Assembly (NCBI GenBank): GCA_022825005.1
Contig: JAJDYU010000057.1
Coordinates: 84,460-148,459 of the forward strand
Reading direction: 5' to 3'
From: Acidimicrobiia bacterium
GTDB lineage: Bacteria; Actinomycetota; Acidimicrobiia; Acidimicrobiales; Bin134
Length of the DNA stretch: 64,000 bases
Shown: piece after piece, positions 53,652 to 63,381 of the stretch
Layout: each line of letters begins with the position of its first letter
Position numbering within the stretch: position 1 is the stretch's first letter
The notes under the pieces: generated by a model
What the model was told of the DNA's origin: nothing
The model's database searches: none
Seen by the model: only the letters and a program-made list of their open reading frames with translations
Translations under genes and position numbers: made by a program

Positions 53652-54608
53652 TCAGCGCTCTTCTCGGCGATAGGGCAGGCCCAAAGCAGCCGGCGCCGGG
53701 GAGGGGCGATGGCGATAGCGCCAGCTGATGATCACCAGCACCACCACGGTGAGCACGAACGGGAGGATGCCCAGCAGCGCCGGGGAGATGCTGTTCAACT
53801 GCACCCCCAACAGCTCGATGTCGAACGACTGGAGGCGGGGTTGCAGGGCCAGCGTGAAGCCGAACAACAGCGCCCCCAGCGCCAGGCGCCCCGGACGCCA
53901 AGCCCCGAAGATCACCAGGGCAACCGCGATCCAGCCCCGGCCGGCCACCGTGCCCTCGACCCAGCCCGGGGCCATGTAGAGCGACAGAAACGAACCAGCC
54001 GCCCCGGCAAAGGCGCCCCCGACCATGACCGCCCCCGACCGCAGCGCCATCACCGAATGGCCCGCCGTGTCGGTGGTGGGCGCCGATTCGCCCGCGGCCC
54101 GCAGGGCCAACCCCAGCCGGGTGCGGGCCAGCACGAACCACACCGCCAGCCCCAGCAGCACGGCCAGGTACACCACCGGCGGTTGGTCGAAGAAGATCTC
54201 GCCGATCCAGGGAATGTCGGCCAACCCGGCGATCCCCAGATCGGTGAACAGCGTCTCGGGCCGCTCCCCCACCACGTTTCGGCCCACGTAGGCGGCCAAC
54301 CCCAGGCCGCCGATGGTGAGGGCCAGGCCCGACACCACTTGATCGGCCCCCAGCACCACACTCACCAGGGCGTGGAACCCGCCCACCAGCGCGCCCACCG
54401 CGGCCGCGGCGAAGAATGCGGCCCACGGACTCCCGGTTTCCAGCCCGACCATGAACCCGCTCACCGCGCCCATGGCCATCATTCCCTCGACCCCGAGGTT
54501 CAACACCCCCGACCGCTCGGCAATGAGCTCGCCCAACGCAGCCAAAAACACCAGCGTGCCGAACTGCACGGTGGCCACGAACAACCCGATTAGGGCATCT
54601 TCAGACAT
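53652..54608 (-). CDS. nucleoside-type ABC transporter permease (NupQ/YufQ-like)
   Basis: A 318-residue inner-membrane translocator of the RbsC/BMP-associated class, with about eight to ten hydrophobic segments. Family features: the start ALIGLFVATVQFGTLVFLAALGELIAERSGVLNLGVEGMMAMGA, then GALVGGFHALVSVVLGADQVVSGLALT near 95 and RAAGESAPTTDTAGHSVMALR near 190. It partners the next permease, ATPase and BMP binding protein; such systems import purine nucleosides. Its ATG at 54608 abuts the upstream permease stop, so it is coupled. Confidence 0.9.
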   Translation of the reverse strand: MSEDALIGLFVATVQFGTLVFLAALGELIAERSGVLNLGVEGMMAMGAVSGFMVGLETGSPWAAFFAAAAVGALVGGFHALVSVVLGADQVVSGLALTIGGLGLAAYVGRNVVGERPETLFTDLGIAGLADIPWIGEIFFDQPPVVYLAVLLGLAVWFVLARTRLGLALRAAGESAPTTDTAGHSVMALRSGAVMVGGAFAGAAGSFLSLYMAPGWVEGTVAGRGWIAVALVIFGAWRPGRLALGALLFGFTLALQPRLQSFDIELLGVQLNSISPALLGILPFVLTVVVLVIISWRYRHRPSPAPAALGLPYRREER

Positions 54609-55765
54609 CAGGCTGCGTCCTCGGCCGGTTCGGGTTCTTCGGGCTCGTCGGGCTCGTCGGGCTCGTCGGGCTCTCCGGGCTCTTCGGGCTCGTCCCCGGA
54701 TGAATCAGCGGCTGGGCCGGTCCAGCGGATCCGGTAGTTGAAGAACACCGCGGCCACCAGCGCGCCGAACAGGATCATGGCCTGCAAGATGTCGGAGATG
54801 GCCGAGCTCACCCCCAGCGTCTGGATGCTCTGGCCGCCCACCTGCACCGCTCCGAAAACAAAGGCCACCACCGCCACTCCCGAGGGCCGCATGAGGGCCA
54901 AGGCGGCCACGATGATGCCGGCGAAGCCGTACCCGTTGGACAGCCCCGACTCGAGCCGAGCAGCCGACCCGGTGAGCTGCACCGCCCCGGCCAACCCAGC
55001 GATGCCGCCCGACAAGAGCAGCGCGGTCAAAATCTTCCGCCGCAGAGAGACGCCGGCGTAGCGGGCGGTGTTGGGCGACGATCCGGCCAAGCGCAGCTCA
55101 TAGCCCCACGCGGTGCGGGACACGGCCAGCCAGAACACGATCAACAGGCCCAGCGCGATCAGCATGCCGATGTTGGCCCGCCCGAACAGCCCCGGCAGCG
55201 CCGCCTGCTCGGGCACCGGCTCTATCACCGCAAAGCCGAACGACTCGGGATCCTTCCACGGGCCGGTCTCCAGCCACTCCACCACCCGGATGGCCACGTA
55301 CACCAGCATCAAGGTGGTGATGATCTCGCTCACCCCCAGATGCGACCGGGCCAGTGCGGGACCGAGCATCAAAACCATTCCCCCGGCAACCCCCGCCACG
55401 ATCATCAACGCGATCAGCAAGGGGCCCGATAGCCCGTCGGCCATCATGGCCACACCGGTGGCGACGATGGCGCCGGCCATCATCTGGCCTTCAGCCCCGA
55501 TGTTCCACAACCCCATCGACCCGGCCACCGCCACCGACAGCCCGGTCAGCGCCAACGGAGTGGCCCGCTCCAGCGTGCGGGAAAGCGAGTCGGTGCCCAT
55601 GAAGGCCGAGTCGAACATGCGCTCGTACACCTCGGCCGGGTTGTGGCCTGAAGTCCACAGCAAGATCAACCCCAGCACCAGCGCCACCGCGATGCCGACG
55701 AGAAAGGCGAATGCCTGGGTGGCGGGCCATACCCGTTCCCGTCGGGCCAGCACCGGTCGGATCAT
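54608..55765 (-). CDS. nucleoside-type ABC transporter permease (NupP/YufP-like)
   Basis: A 385-residue permease. An N-terminal helix (residues 17-38), GHNPAEVYERMFDSAF, LTGLSVAVAGSMGLWNIGAEGQMMAGAI near 80 and RLAGSSPNTARYAGVSL near 230 are characteristic of the NupP partner. The C-terminal 30 residues are an acidic Glu/Asp/Pro repeat tail encoded by a 9-bp microsatellite, probably cytoplasmic and non-essential. The start ATG at 55765 lies after two 35-bp duplicated copies of the start region; the first 12 codons resemble the mini-ORFs upstream. The gene end overlaps the start of the second permease. Confidence 0.9.
   Translation of the reverse strand: MIRPVLARRERVWPATQAFAFLVGIAVALVLGLILLWTSGHNPAEVYERMFDSAFMGTDSLSRTLERATPLALTGLSVAVAGSMGLWNIGAEGQMMAGAIVATGVAMMADGLSGPLLIALMIVAGVAGGMVLMLGPALARSHLGVSEIITTLMLVYVAIRVVEWLETGPWKDPESFGFAVIEPVPEQAALPGLFGRANIGMLIALGLLIVFWLAVSRTAWGYELRLAGSSPNTARYAGVSLRRKILTALLLSGGIAGLAGAVQLTGSAARLESGLSNGYGFAGIIVAALALMRPSGVAVVAFVFGAVQVGGQSIQTLGVSSAISDILQAMILFGALVAAVFFNYRIRWTGPAADSSGDEPEEPGEPDEPDEPDEPEEPEPAEDAA
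54628..54694 (-). repeat. 9-bp microsatellite in the permease 3' end
   Basis: About seven copies of a 9-bp unit close to TCGGGCTCG encode the acidic Glu-Pro-Asp-Glu tail of the NupP-like permease. Its unit size keeps the frame, so length variants would only alter tail length. It is not a CRISPR: there are no spacers. Confidence 0.8.
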
Positions 55766-55800
55766 GCCCGGTCCCCTCGGTAGAGCACCGGTCGGATCAT
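55762..55800 (-). other. 12-codon mini-ORF 2 (start-region duplicate)
   Basis: Reads MIRPVLYRGDRA and stops at a TGA that overlaps the permease ATG (ATGA). It starts with an ATG that overlaps the stop of mini-ORF 1. It carries GAGGGG 7 nt before the permease ATG, so it supplies that gene's ribosome-binding site. It probably arose from the permease N-terminus, MIRPVLARRERV. No function as a peptide is claimed. Confidence 0.55.
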
Positions 55801-55835
55801 GCCCGGTCCCCTCGGTCCAACAATTGTCGGATCAT
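55797..55835 (-). other. 12-codon mini-ORF 1 (start-region duplicate)
   Basis: Reads MIRQLLDRGDRA. Its ATG overlaps the ATPase stop codon (ATGA) and its own TGA overlaps the ATG of mini-ORF 2. Together with mini-ORF 2 it makes a chain of three ATGA junctions from ATPase to permease, allowing stepwise termination-reinitiation. The copy is more diverged than mini-ORF 2. Confidence 0.5.
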
Positions 55836-57349
55836 GCCCGCACCTGTCCGGCCATGGCCTCGCCGATCACGCTTCGGGGGGTGACGTCGGGAGCCAACTC
55901 CGACACCACCCGACCCTCATACATCACCAAGAGCCGATCCGACAGCGCCAGCAACTCGTCGAGGTCCTCGGAGATCAACAGCACCCCCACCCCTTCGGAC
56001 CGCTGGTCCACCAGGTGGCTCTGGATGGCGGCCACCCCCTGCACATCCAGTCCTCGGGTGGGCTGGGCGGCCACCAGCACCGCGGGCTGCTCGGCCAACT
56101 CCCGGCCCAAGAGCAGCCGCTGGAGATTGCCGCCCGACAGTCCGGCGATGGGATCGTTCAGCCGGCCCGTCCGCACCCCGAAGCGCTCCACCAAGCCCTG
56201 GCAGAACTTGACGCACTTGGCCATGACCAACATGAGTCCCCGCCGCTGGAGCCGATACGAGCGCACGATCGAGTTGTCCACCACCGACATCTTGGGGGCC
56301 AAGCCCACCCCGAGGCGGTCCTCGGGCACATAGGCCAGGCCCAGGCGATAGCGGTCCCCCGGCGACGCATCGGTCACGTCCTGTTGCTTGACCGTGACCC
56401 GGCCCTGGGTAGGCCGGCGCAGTCCGTTGATTACCTCGGCCAACTCCTTCTGGCCGTTGCCCGACACCCCGACGATGCCCACGATCTCATGGGAGTGGAC
56501 GGTCATGTTGATATCGACCAGCGCCGGCAAACCGCGGTCGTTGAGGGCGCTGACCCCTTGCAGGGACAGCACCTCGGGACCGGCTTCCAGATCTGGCGGG
56601 CGATCCACATAGCCGCCCTCCGACGACCCCACCATCAACTCGGCCAACTCGGTCAGGTCCACATCCTGCAAGTCGTCCACCGTGGCCACCGTCTTGCCCT
56701 GCCGCAGCACGGTGGCCTCGTCGCAGAAGGCCACCACCTGGTCGAGCTTGTGGCTGATGTAGATGACGGAGCGACCGTCGTCGGCCATGGCCCGCAGCGC
56801 GGCCCCCAACTCTGCCGCCTCGCCGGGAGTCAACACCGCGGTGGGCTCGTCCATAACCAGCACCGAGGCGTTCCGCCACAGGGCCTTGAGAATCTCCACC
56901 CGCTGGCGCTCGCCCATCGAGAGCTGCCACACCGGGCGAGTGGGATCGGCGGCCATGCCGTAGGCCGCCGAGAGCTCGGCCACCCGCTCTTCGATCTCCG
57001 CGCTGCGCAGCAGCCGGGGAGCCGACCCCAGCACGATGTTCTCGGCCACCGTCAGGGTGGGAACCAGCCGGAACTCCTGGTACACCATGCCCACCCCGGC
57101 GGCGATGGCATCGGCCGGCGACTGGAAGAAGCGCCGCTGCCCGTTCACCCACACCTCGCCGCCGTCGGGGCGATACACCCCGGCCAGCACGTTGACCATG
57201 GTGGTCTTGCCCGCACCGTTCTCGCCCAGAAGCGCGTGAATTGTGCCGGGGCGAACCCGCAGTTCAGCCCCGGCACAGGCGATCACTCCGGGGAATCGCT
57301 TCTCGATTCCCCGGAGCCAGACCGCGTGGTCGGCATCAGAAGACGCCAC
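55832..57349 (-). CDS. nucleoside-type ABC transporter ATP-binding protein (NupO/YufO-like)
   Basis: A 505-residue ATPase with two nucleotide-binding halves, as in sugar and nucleoside importers of the RbsA class. Half 1 has Walker A GENGAGKTTMVN near 42, signature LSMGERQRVEILKAL near 144 and Walker B VLVMDEPTAVL near 162. Half 2 has the degenerate Walker A GVSGNGQKEL near 287, signature LSGGNLQRLLLGREL near 400 and VLVAAQPTRGLDV near 420. GTG start at 57349 is 29 bp after the binding-protein stop. It energises the two permeases downstream. Confidence 0.93.
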   Translation of the reverse strand: MASSDADHAVWLRGIEKRFPGVIACAGAELRVRPGTIHALLGENGAGKTTMVNVLAGVYRPDGGEVWVNGQRRFFQSPADAIAAGVGMVYQEFRLVPTLTVAENIVLGSAPRLLRSAEIEERVAELSAAYGMAADPTRPVWQLSMGERQRVEILKALWRNASVLVMDEPTAVLTPGEAAELGAALRAMADDGRSVIYISHKLDQVVAFCDEATVLRQGKTVATVDDLQDVDLTELAELMVGSSEGGYVDRPPDLEAGPEVLSLQGVSALNDRGLPALVDINMTVHSHEIVGIVGVSGNGQKELAEVINGLRRPTQGRVTVKQQDVTDASPGDRYRLGLAYVPEDRLGVGLAPKMSVVDNSIVRSYRLQRRGLMLVMAKCVKFCQGLVERFGVRTGRLNDPIAGLSGGNLQRLLLGRELAEQPAVLVAAQPTRGLDVQGVAAIQSHLVDQRSEGVGVLLISEDLDELLALSDRLLVMYEGRVVSELAPDVTPRSVIGEAMAGQVRA

Positions 57350-57378
57350 TGCGGAAACCGTGAGGCTTCCGGCTTAGA

Positions 57379-58572
57379 TCACGGCGAGGCGTTGCCGACG
57401 ACACCTTCGACGAAGAACGTCATGCCCAGCATTGGGCCGTCTTCCATCGTCTCGCCTGCGGCCACCACCACGTTGCCGTCCTGATCCCGGATCTCGCCGG
57501 TGAACACGTCCCAAGAGCCGTCGACCATCGAAGCGGCCACCGCGTCGATCTCGGCGGCCACATCGGCGGGAACATCGGCTGCCAGCGGAGCGAGGGCGAC
57601 GATCTCGTCGTCCATGCCGCCCCAGTAGGCCCCCGGCGAATAGGTGCCCGAAGCCACCGCGTCGATGATCCGCGCGTAGTACGGACCCCAGTTCCACACC
57701 GGTGCGGTGACGAACGCATCAGGTGCGAAGGCGCTCATGTCGGAGTTGTACGACACCCAGCGGGCGCCGGCCTCCTGAGCGGCCAGACCCGGTGCAGTGG
57801 AGTCCTGGTGCATGGCGATCACATCCGCGCCGGCCTCGATCAAGGCCGCTGCGCTGTCGCCCTCAACGGCCGGGTCGAACCAGGTGAACGTCCAGGTCAC
57901 GTGGACCTCCACATCGGGGTTCACCCGCTGCGCCCCCAGCGTGAAGGCGTTGATGCCTCGCAGCACCTCGGGGATCGGGAAGGCGGCCACATAGCCGATC
58001 TGGTTGGCCTCGGTCACGGCGCCCGCCGCCATACCCGACAGGTAGCGGGGCTGGTACATGCGGCCGAAGTAGTTGCCGAAGTTGGTGTCGTTCATCTTGA
58101 ACCCGCTGGCGTGCTCGAACACCACATCCGGGTATTCACCGGCCAGCTCCTCCATCGGATCCATGTAGCCGAAGGAGGTGGCGAAGATGACGTCGGCTCC
58201 CTCGTTCTCGATGAAGTCCACGACCACGGCGCGGAAGTCCTCAGCCACCTCGGGCACGCTCTCCACAAACAGGGTGGTCGCCCCCGTCTCACTCTCGGCG
58301 TAGCGGCGACCCTGGTCATGGGCCCACGTCCAGCCCGCATCGCCCACTGGGCCTACGAATACGAACGCGGCAACCAACTCATCGTCCATCGGCGCCTCGG
58401 TGGGTTCGGGTGCCGGGGCCTCTGTGGGCTCCGGTTCCGGGGCTGGTGCCTCGGTTGCAGGAGCAGGGGCTGGTTCTGATGTCGAATCGTCGTCGTCGTT
58501 GCCGCACCCCACTGCGACCAACGCGATCGTCGCCACCACAACCAGCAGCTTCAGCAAGAACTTCTTTGCCAT
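57379..58572 (-). CDS. BMP family (basic membrane protein) ABC substrate-binding lipoprotein
   Basis: A 397-residue lipoprotein. Signal peptide with lipobox AVGC (Cys near 24), then an Asp-rich and Pro/Glu/Ala-rich linker (about 25-65), then the BMP fold (VAAFVFVGPVGDAGWTWAHDQGRRYAE near 70, ADVIFATSFGYMDPMEELAGEYPDVVFEHASG near 127). BMP proteins of the TmpC/BmpA type bind purine nucleosides. The start is a double ATG at 58570-58575: the second is better spaced from AGGAGG. The open frame to 59031 is antisense to the PLP gene. First gene of the Nup operon, with TACTCT at 58611-58616 as a possible -10. Confidence 0.92.
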   Translation of the reverse strand: MAKKFLLKLLVVVATIALVAVGCGNDDDDSTSEPAPAPATEAPAPEPEPTEAPAPEPTEAPMDDELVAAFVFVGPVGDAGWTWAHDQGRRYAESETGATTLFVESVPEVAEDFRAVVVDFIENEGADVIFATSFGYMDPMEELAGEYPDVVFEHASGFKMNDTNFGNYFGRMYQPRYLSGMAAGAVTEANQIGYVAAFPIPEVLRGINAFTLGAQRVNPDVEVHVTWTFTWFDPAVEGDSAAALIEAGADVIAMHQDSTAPGLAAQEAGARWVSYNSDMSAFAPDAFVTAPVWNWGPYYARIIDAVASGTYSPGAYWGGMDDEIVALAPLAADVPADVAAEIDAVAASMVDGSWDVFTGEIRDQDGNVVVAAGETMEDGPMLGMTFFVEGVVGNASP

Positions 58573-58631
58573 CATTCCCTCCTTGGATCGGCTCGAAAGC
58601 CAGCCCCAAGAGAGTAGCCTGTAACGCTCAG

Positions 58632-58656
58632 GCAGTCGCGGGAAACTTGACTGCCG
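58632..58656. promoter_or_regulatory. inverted repeat in the divergent Nup/PLP promoter region
   Basis: GGCAGTC (58632-58638) and GACTGCC (58650-58656) form an inverted repeat with 11 nt between. It overlaps a TTGACT -35 candidate (58648-58653) which, with a TCGATT box 17 bp on, would serve the rightward gene. It may be an operator shared by both directions; no regulator gene is nearby. Confidence 0.4.
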
Positions 58657-58683
58657 CTTCGTGACAACTTCGATTCGACAGGT

Positions 58684-60183
<1,500 letters not shown>

Positions 60184-60194
60184 TGCTTGGGCTG

Positions 60195-60270
60195 TTGTCC
60201 GGTCGGGCCTTGGCAGGGTCCGGGCGCTTGTCATGCCTCTTGTCCGGTCGGGCCTTGGCAGGGTCCGGGC
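60195..60270 (+). repeat. 31-bp perfect direct repeat between the two PLP genes
   Basis: An identical 31-bp sequence lies at 60195-60225 and 60240-60270 (period 45), beginning TTGTCCGGTCGGGCC. It fills half the 172-bp gap between the PLP genes. In the minus-strand frame it would encode ARTLPRPDRT twice, but no gene is supported there. Confidence 0.85.
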
Positions 60271-60289
60271 TGCGGGTCCTGTCACCTCC

Positions 60290-60322
60290 GGCGGCCTGGC
60301 CGACGGTGCGGCCAGGTCCGCC
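60290..60322. other. stem-loop upstream of second PLP gene
   Basis: GGCGGCCTGGCC (60290-60301) and GGCCAGGTCCGCC (60310-60322) can form an imperfect stem with one bulge around an 8-nt loop. With the hairpin at 60331-60350 it makes a compact structured leader. Confidence 0.5.
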
Positions 60323-60330
60323 TGCGGCGC

Positions 60331-60350
60331 CACCCCCAGCCCTGGGGGTG
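60331..60350. promoter_or_regulatory. hairpin covering the ribosome-binding site of the second PLP gene
   Basis: CACCCCCAG (60331-60339) and CTGGGGGTG (60342-60350) pair perfectly. The right arm holds the only ribosome-binding-like purine run (TGGGGGTG) before the GTG at 60356, so folding would hide it. Opening by the ribosome of the preceding gene or by a factor is conceivable. Confidence 0.45.
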
Positions 60351-60355
60351 CGCCG

Positions 60356-61561
60356 GTGAACGGGAAGGGTCTGGTTTGTTCTTGTGGTGAGGTCGCAGAC
60401 GCCGACGCGTGGGCTTGTGGGAGAAGGGGGGGTGATGACCAGGACCATGTACTGGCACTTCCTATGCCTGCTTGGTCGGTGGACGAGGGGAGTTCGCAGC
60501 CGTTTGTGCGTTATCGGCGGATGCTGCGGTCTTGGGTTGAGGCGGGCGATGACTCCTGGTTTGTGGATCGGGTGGGCCTGCTTGACGATACGGTGGCTGG
60601 TGTGGACGGGCATGGCTTTGCCGTCACTCCCTGCTCTCAGTTCTTGGTCGGCGAGCGAAACATCACCGTTAAGGACGAGACCGACAATGTGTCGGGGTCG
60701 CATAAGGCTCGGCACACGTTTGGGTTGATGTTGCATTTGTTGGTGCGGGAGCGTCGGGGCGGGGGTGCTGGGGAGCGGCCTCCGTTGGCTATTGCTTCTT
60801 GCGGGAATGCTGCGGTGGCCGCGGCGGTGGTGGCTGCTGCTGAGCGGTGGCCGCTCAACGTGTTCGTGCCCGTCGATGCCGAGCCAGCTGTAGTGGCTCG
60901 GCTGCAAGAGCTGGGGGCGAAAATTGAGACCTGTCCCCGGATTGATGGGGAGGAGGGCGATCCTTCCTACCTTCGCTTTCGGGAGGCGGTTGGTGCAGGG
61001 GCGGTTCCATTTGGGTGCCAGGGGCCGGACAACGGGTACACCATCGATGGGGGGCGCACTTTGGGTTATGAGCTGGCTGAGCAGGCCCCGGACATCGATC
61101 GGGTTTATGTGCAGGTGGGTGGTGGCGCGCTGGCGTCGTCGGTAGCTCAGGGACTGGCCATCGGTGGCTCTCAAGCCGCCCTGGTGGCGGTGCAGACTGA
61201 GGGGTGTGCTCCGCTGGCTCGGGCGTGGGAGCGAACTGCCGAAGTGGGTGGGCTGGATGAGGCTCGGCGGCAGCGCTCCGCTGTCATGTGGCCGTGGACG
61301 CCGACCCCCTCTTCGGCAGCCAGTGGCATCCTCGACGATGAGACCTACGACTGGGCTGCGGTCACCGAGGCCATGGCTACCACCGGTGGACACCCGGTGG
61401 TGGTGCCTGAGCCGGTGGTGACCGAGGCTTGCGAAGTTGGGCGAGCGGCCACCGGCATCAATGTCAGCCCTACCGGATCGGCTGGGCTGGCCGGCCTGCT
61501 CTGCGACGATCCGCCCTCCGAGTCCAAACCAGCCGTGCTCTTCACCGGTGCTCAGCGATGA
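60356..61561 (+). CDS. PLP-dependent enzyme, threonine-synthase/diaminopropionate-lyase-like
   Basis: A 401-residue fold-type-II PLP protein. An N-terminal Cys-rich stretch (LVCSCGEVADADAWACGRRGG) recalls the degenerate zinc ribbon of threonine synthases. The lysine is in DNVSGSHKARHTFGLMLHLL near 118, then IASCGNAAVAAAVVAAAERWPLNVFVP near 143 and GGGALASSVAQGLAIGG near 260; GSAGLAGLLCDD lies at the C-terminus. Reaction unknown. GTG 60356 is chosen because the farther start at 60233 would translate the intergenic repeat. Stop and the next ATG overlap (ATGA), so the amidohydrolase is translationally coupled. Confidence 0.78.
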   Translation: MNGKGLVCSCGEVADADAWACGRRGGDDQDHVLALPMPAWSVDEGSSQPFVRYRRMLRSWVEAGDDSWFVDRVGLLDDTVAGVDGHGFAVTPCSQFLVGERNITVKDETDNVSGSHKARHTFGLMLHLLVRERRGGGAGERPPLAIASCGNAAVAAAVVAAAERWPLNVFVPVDAEPAVVARLQELGAKIETCPRIDGEEGDPSYLRFREAVGAGAVPFGCQGPDNGYTIDGGRTLGYELAEQAPDIDRVYVQVGGGALASSVAQGLAIGGSQAALVAVQTEGCAPLARAWERTAEVGGLDEARRQRSAVMWPWTPTPSSAASGILDDETYDWAAVTEAMATTGGHPVVVPEPVVTEACEVGRAATGINVSPTGSAGLAGLLCDDPPSESKPAVLFTGAQR

Positions 61562-62907
61562 GCCCCGCTGCTTCTGCTGACCAAGCCGTCGGCGCTACTA
61601 CACCGTTGCCAGCGTCCCGCACGGTGCTGCGGGGGGCCCGCTGGCCGGGCGATATCGCCATTTCCGACGGCGTCATCGTTGAGACGGGCGTCGTCGAGCC
61701 CCAGCCCGGCGATGTCGTGGTCAATGTTGATGGCGACATCATCACCGCGGGGCTGGCTAACACCCACCACCACCTTTATCAATGGATGACCCGGGGCCGG
61801 GCGGTGGGCTGCGACCTGTTTGGGTGGCTGGTGGAGCTGTACCCGGTGTGGGGGCGGCTGTCGGTGGACGACGTGGCTGCCGCGGCGTTGGTCGGGTTGG
61901 GCGAGTTGGCCGCCACAGGATGTACCTCGGCATCCGACCACCACTATCTAGTGCCCCACGGCGATGACGCGGTGTTCGATGCCATCGTCGAGGCCGCGGC
62001 CACGGTCGGCATCCGCTTGCACCTGAGCCGGGGGTCGATGGACTTGGGCGAATCCCAAGGCGGGTTGCCCCCTGATCATGTGGTGGAAGACCTGGATTCG
62101 ATCATGGCTTCCACGGAGCGGGTCATCGACCGCTACCACGACGGCGACATGGTGCATGTGGTGGTTGCGCCGTGCAGCCCGTTCTCGGTCAGCTCTGAGC
62201 TGATGGAGGCGTCGGCGGCCTTGGCCCGACAGCATGGCCTGAGGCTGCACACCCATCTGTGCGAGACCATCGATGAGCAGGAGCACTGCCTGGAGCGGTT
62301 CGGCCGCCGGCCGGTGGAGCAGCTCGACGACTGGGGCTGGGTGGGCGACGACGTGTGGCTGGCCCACGGGATCTGGATCAACGACGAGGAGATCACCCGA
62401 CTGGGCGCGGCCGGGGTGGGGGTGGCCCATTGCCCGTCGTCCAATGCCCGGCTGGCCGCCGGCACCTGCCGGGTGACCGATCTCGAAGCCGCCGGCGTCC
62501 CCGTTGGCCTCGGAGTAGACGGTGTGGCCTCAAACGAAGTGGGTGGCCTGTTCCCCGAACTGCGCCAGTCGCTGTATGCCGCCCGCCTGCGGGCCATGGA
62601 CCCCAGCGCCTTCATGCCCGATGACGCAATCCGCCTGGGCACCGCGGGAGGAGCACGCTGCCTCGGAGTGGCCGACCGCCTGGGCCAGATCGAACCCAGC
62701 ATGGTCGCCGACCTTGCCGTGTGGCCCGGAGATGACATCGCCGATGTGGTCGACCCCCTGGCCGGGGTGGTCCTGGGCCCCGACCGCCGAGTGCGCCACC
62801 TCTACGTCGCCGGCAACCCCGTAGTCCAAGACGGCGAGCTCTTAGGCTGCGACCTCGCTGCCGCCCACGCCGACCTAGCCCACCGAGCCCGCCGCCTCTG
62901 GGAGTAG
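61558..62907 (+). CDS. amidohydrolase, 8-oxoguanine deaminase-like
   Basis: A 449-residue amidohydrolase (cytosine/guanine/S-adenosylhomocysteine deaminase superfamily). Metal ligands: THHHLYQW near 66, LRLHTHLCET near 227, LAHGIWIND near 265 and the Asp in GLGVDGVASNEVGG near 318. Segments LFGWLVELYPVWGRLS, GCTSASDHHYLVPHGDDAVFD, SRGSMDLGESQGGLPPDHVVED and VVAPCSPFSVSSELMEASAALARQHG are close to those of 8-oxoguanine deaminase of pseudomonads as I remember it. It would then hydrolyse 8-oxoguanine to urate and ammonia; a triazine hydrolase or other deaminase is possible. The overlap ATGA couples it to the PLP gene. Confidence 0.82.
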   Translation: MSPAASADQAVGATTPLPASRTVLRGARWPGDIAISDGVIVETGVVEPQPGDVVVNVDGDIITAGLANTHHHLYQWMTRGRAVGCDLFGWLVELYPVWGRLSVDDVAAAALVGLGELAATGCTSASDHHYLVPHGDDAVFDAIVEAAATVGIRLHLSRGSMDLGESQGGLPPDHVVEDLDSIMASTERVIDRYHDGDMVHVVVAPCSPFSVSSELMEASAALARQHGLRLHTHLCETIDEQEHCLERFGRRPVEQLDDWGWVGDDVWLAHGIWINDEEITRLGAAGVGVAHCPSSNARLAAGTCRVTDLEAAGVPVGLGVDGVASNEVGGLFPELRQSLYAARLRAMDPSAFMPDDAIRLGTAGGARCLGVADRLGQIEPSMVADLAVWPGDDIADVVDPLAGVVLGPDRRVRHLYVAGNPVVQDGELLGCDLAAAHADLAHRARRLWE

Positions 62908-62925
62908 CGGTCTTCGGCCTTTGGG

Positions 62926-63369
62926 CTACATGCCCGCTGGTCTCAGCGGGTGTTGCCAGCGAAGCCCTGGAAAGCGGCCGAAATCTGAGTCGGTGGAGAC
63001 CATTGTGCAGCCGTGTTCCACTGCTACTGCGGCGTGCTGGGCGTCGGCCACCAATTTGCCGGTGGCTTCGGACTCGCGGCACATCCTCTCGAATATCTCC
63101 AGATGGTCAGGACCAGGGCCAACAATGCGTGCCGTCGGGCGCTCTACCAGCGAAGCCACGAACGCCAGCGCCATGTCGAGAGAGGAGGGCGGTTGGAACA
63201 CTCTTGGATTGGTAACGACGCGAACGAACCCAGAAAGGACGAGGACGGAGAGGGCAAAGGGCTCAGGCCCCGTCGCCATACGGGTAACCCAAGCGGCGTA
63301 TTCGCCGTGCTCCGGGGTGGAGTCTTCTACATGGGCATAGACCAAGACGTTGACGTCGGGAAGCAGCAT
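62926..63369 (-). CDS. PIN-domain toxin (VapC-like)
   Basis: A 147-residue PIN nuclease, the RNA-cleaving toxin type of VapBC modules. The first acidic residue is in LLPDVNVLVYAH (Asp5), the second group in LVADAQHAAVAVEHG near 107, and the last in TMVSTDSDFGRFPGLRW near 122-138; together they hold Mg2+. The antitoxin gene lies 12 bp upstream in the same direction, the usual order. RNA target unknown. Confidence 0.9.
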   Translation of the reverse strand: MLLPDVNVLVYAHVEDSTPEHGEYAAWVTRMATGPEPFALSVLVLSGFVRVVTNPRVFQPPSSLDMALAFVASLVERPTARIVGPGPDHLEIFERMCRESEATGKLVADAQHAAVAVEHGCTMVSTDSDFGRFPGLRWQHPLRPAGM

Positions 63370-63381
63370 TTCAGTAAGCCG

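Larger units (their letters stand above)
55750..55840 (-). repeat. triplicated 35-bp start region between ATPase and permease genes
   Basis: A perfect 32-bp direct repeat stands at 55750-55781 and 55785-55816 (period 35), and a 15-bp part recurs a third time at 55826-55840 at the same period. The three copies of GTCGGATCATGCCCG (plus strand) each hold a CAT, that is an ATG on the minus strand, plus an overlapping TGA stop. The unit looks derived from the first 35 bp of the permease gene. Confidence 0.9.

Noticed and set aside
54628..54694. Possible CRISPR or regulatory repeat array
   Set aside because: It is a 9-bp in-frame microsatellite inside the permease gene with no spacers.
60233..60355. 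Farther upstream start for the second PLP gene
   Set aside because: It would translate part of the direct repeat and both hairpins, and the added residues match no family; GTG 60356 gives a normal N-terminus.
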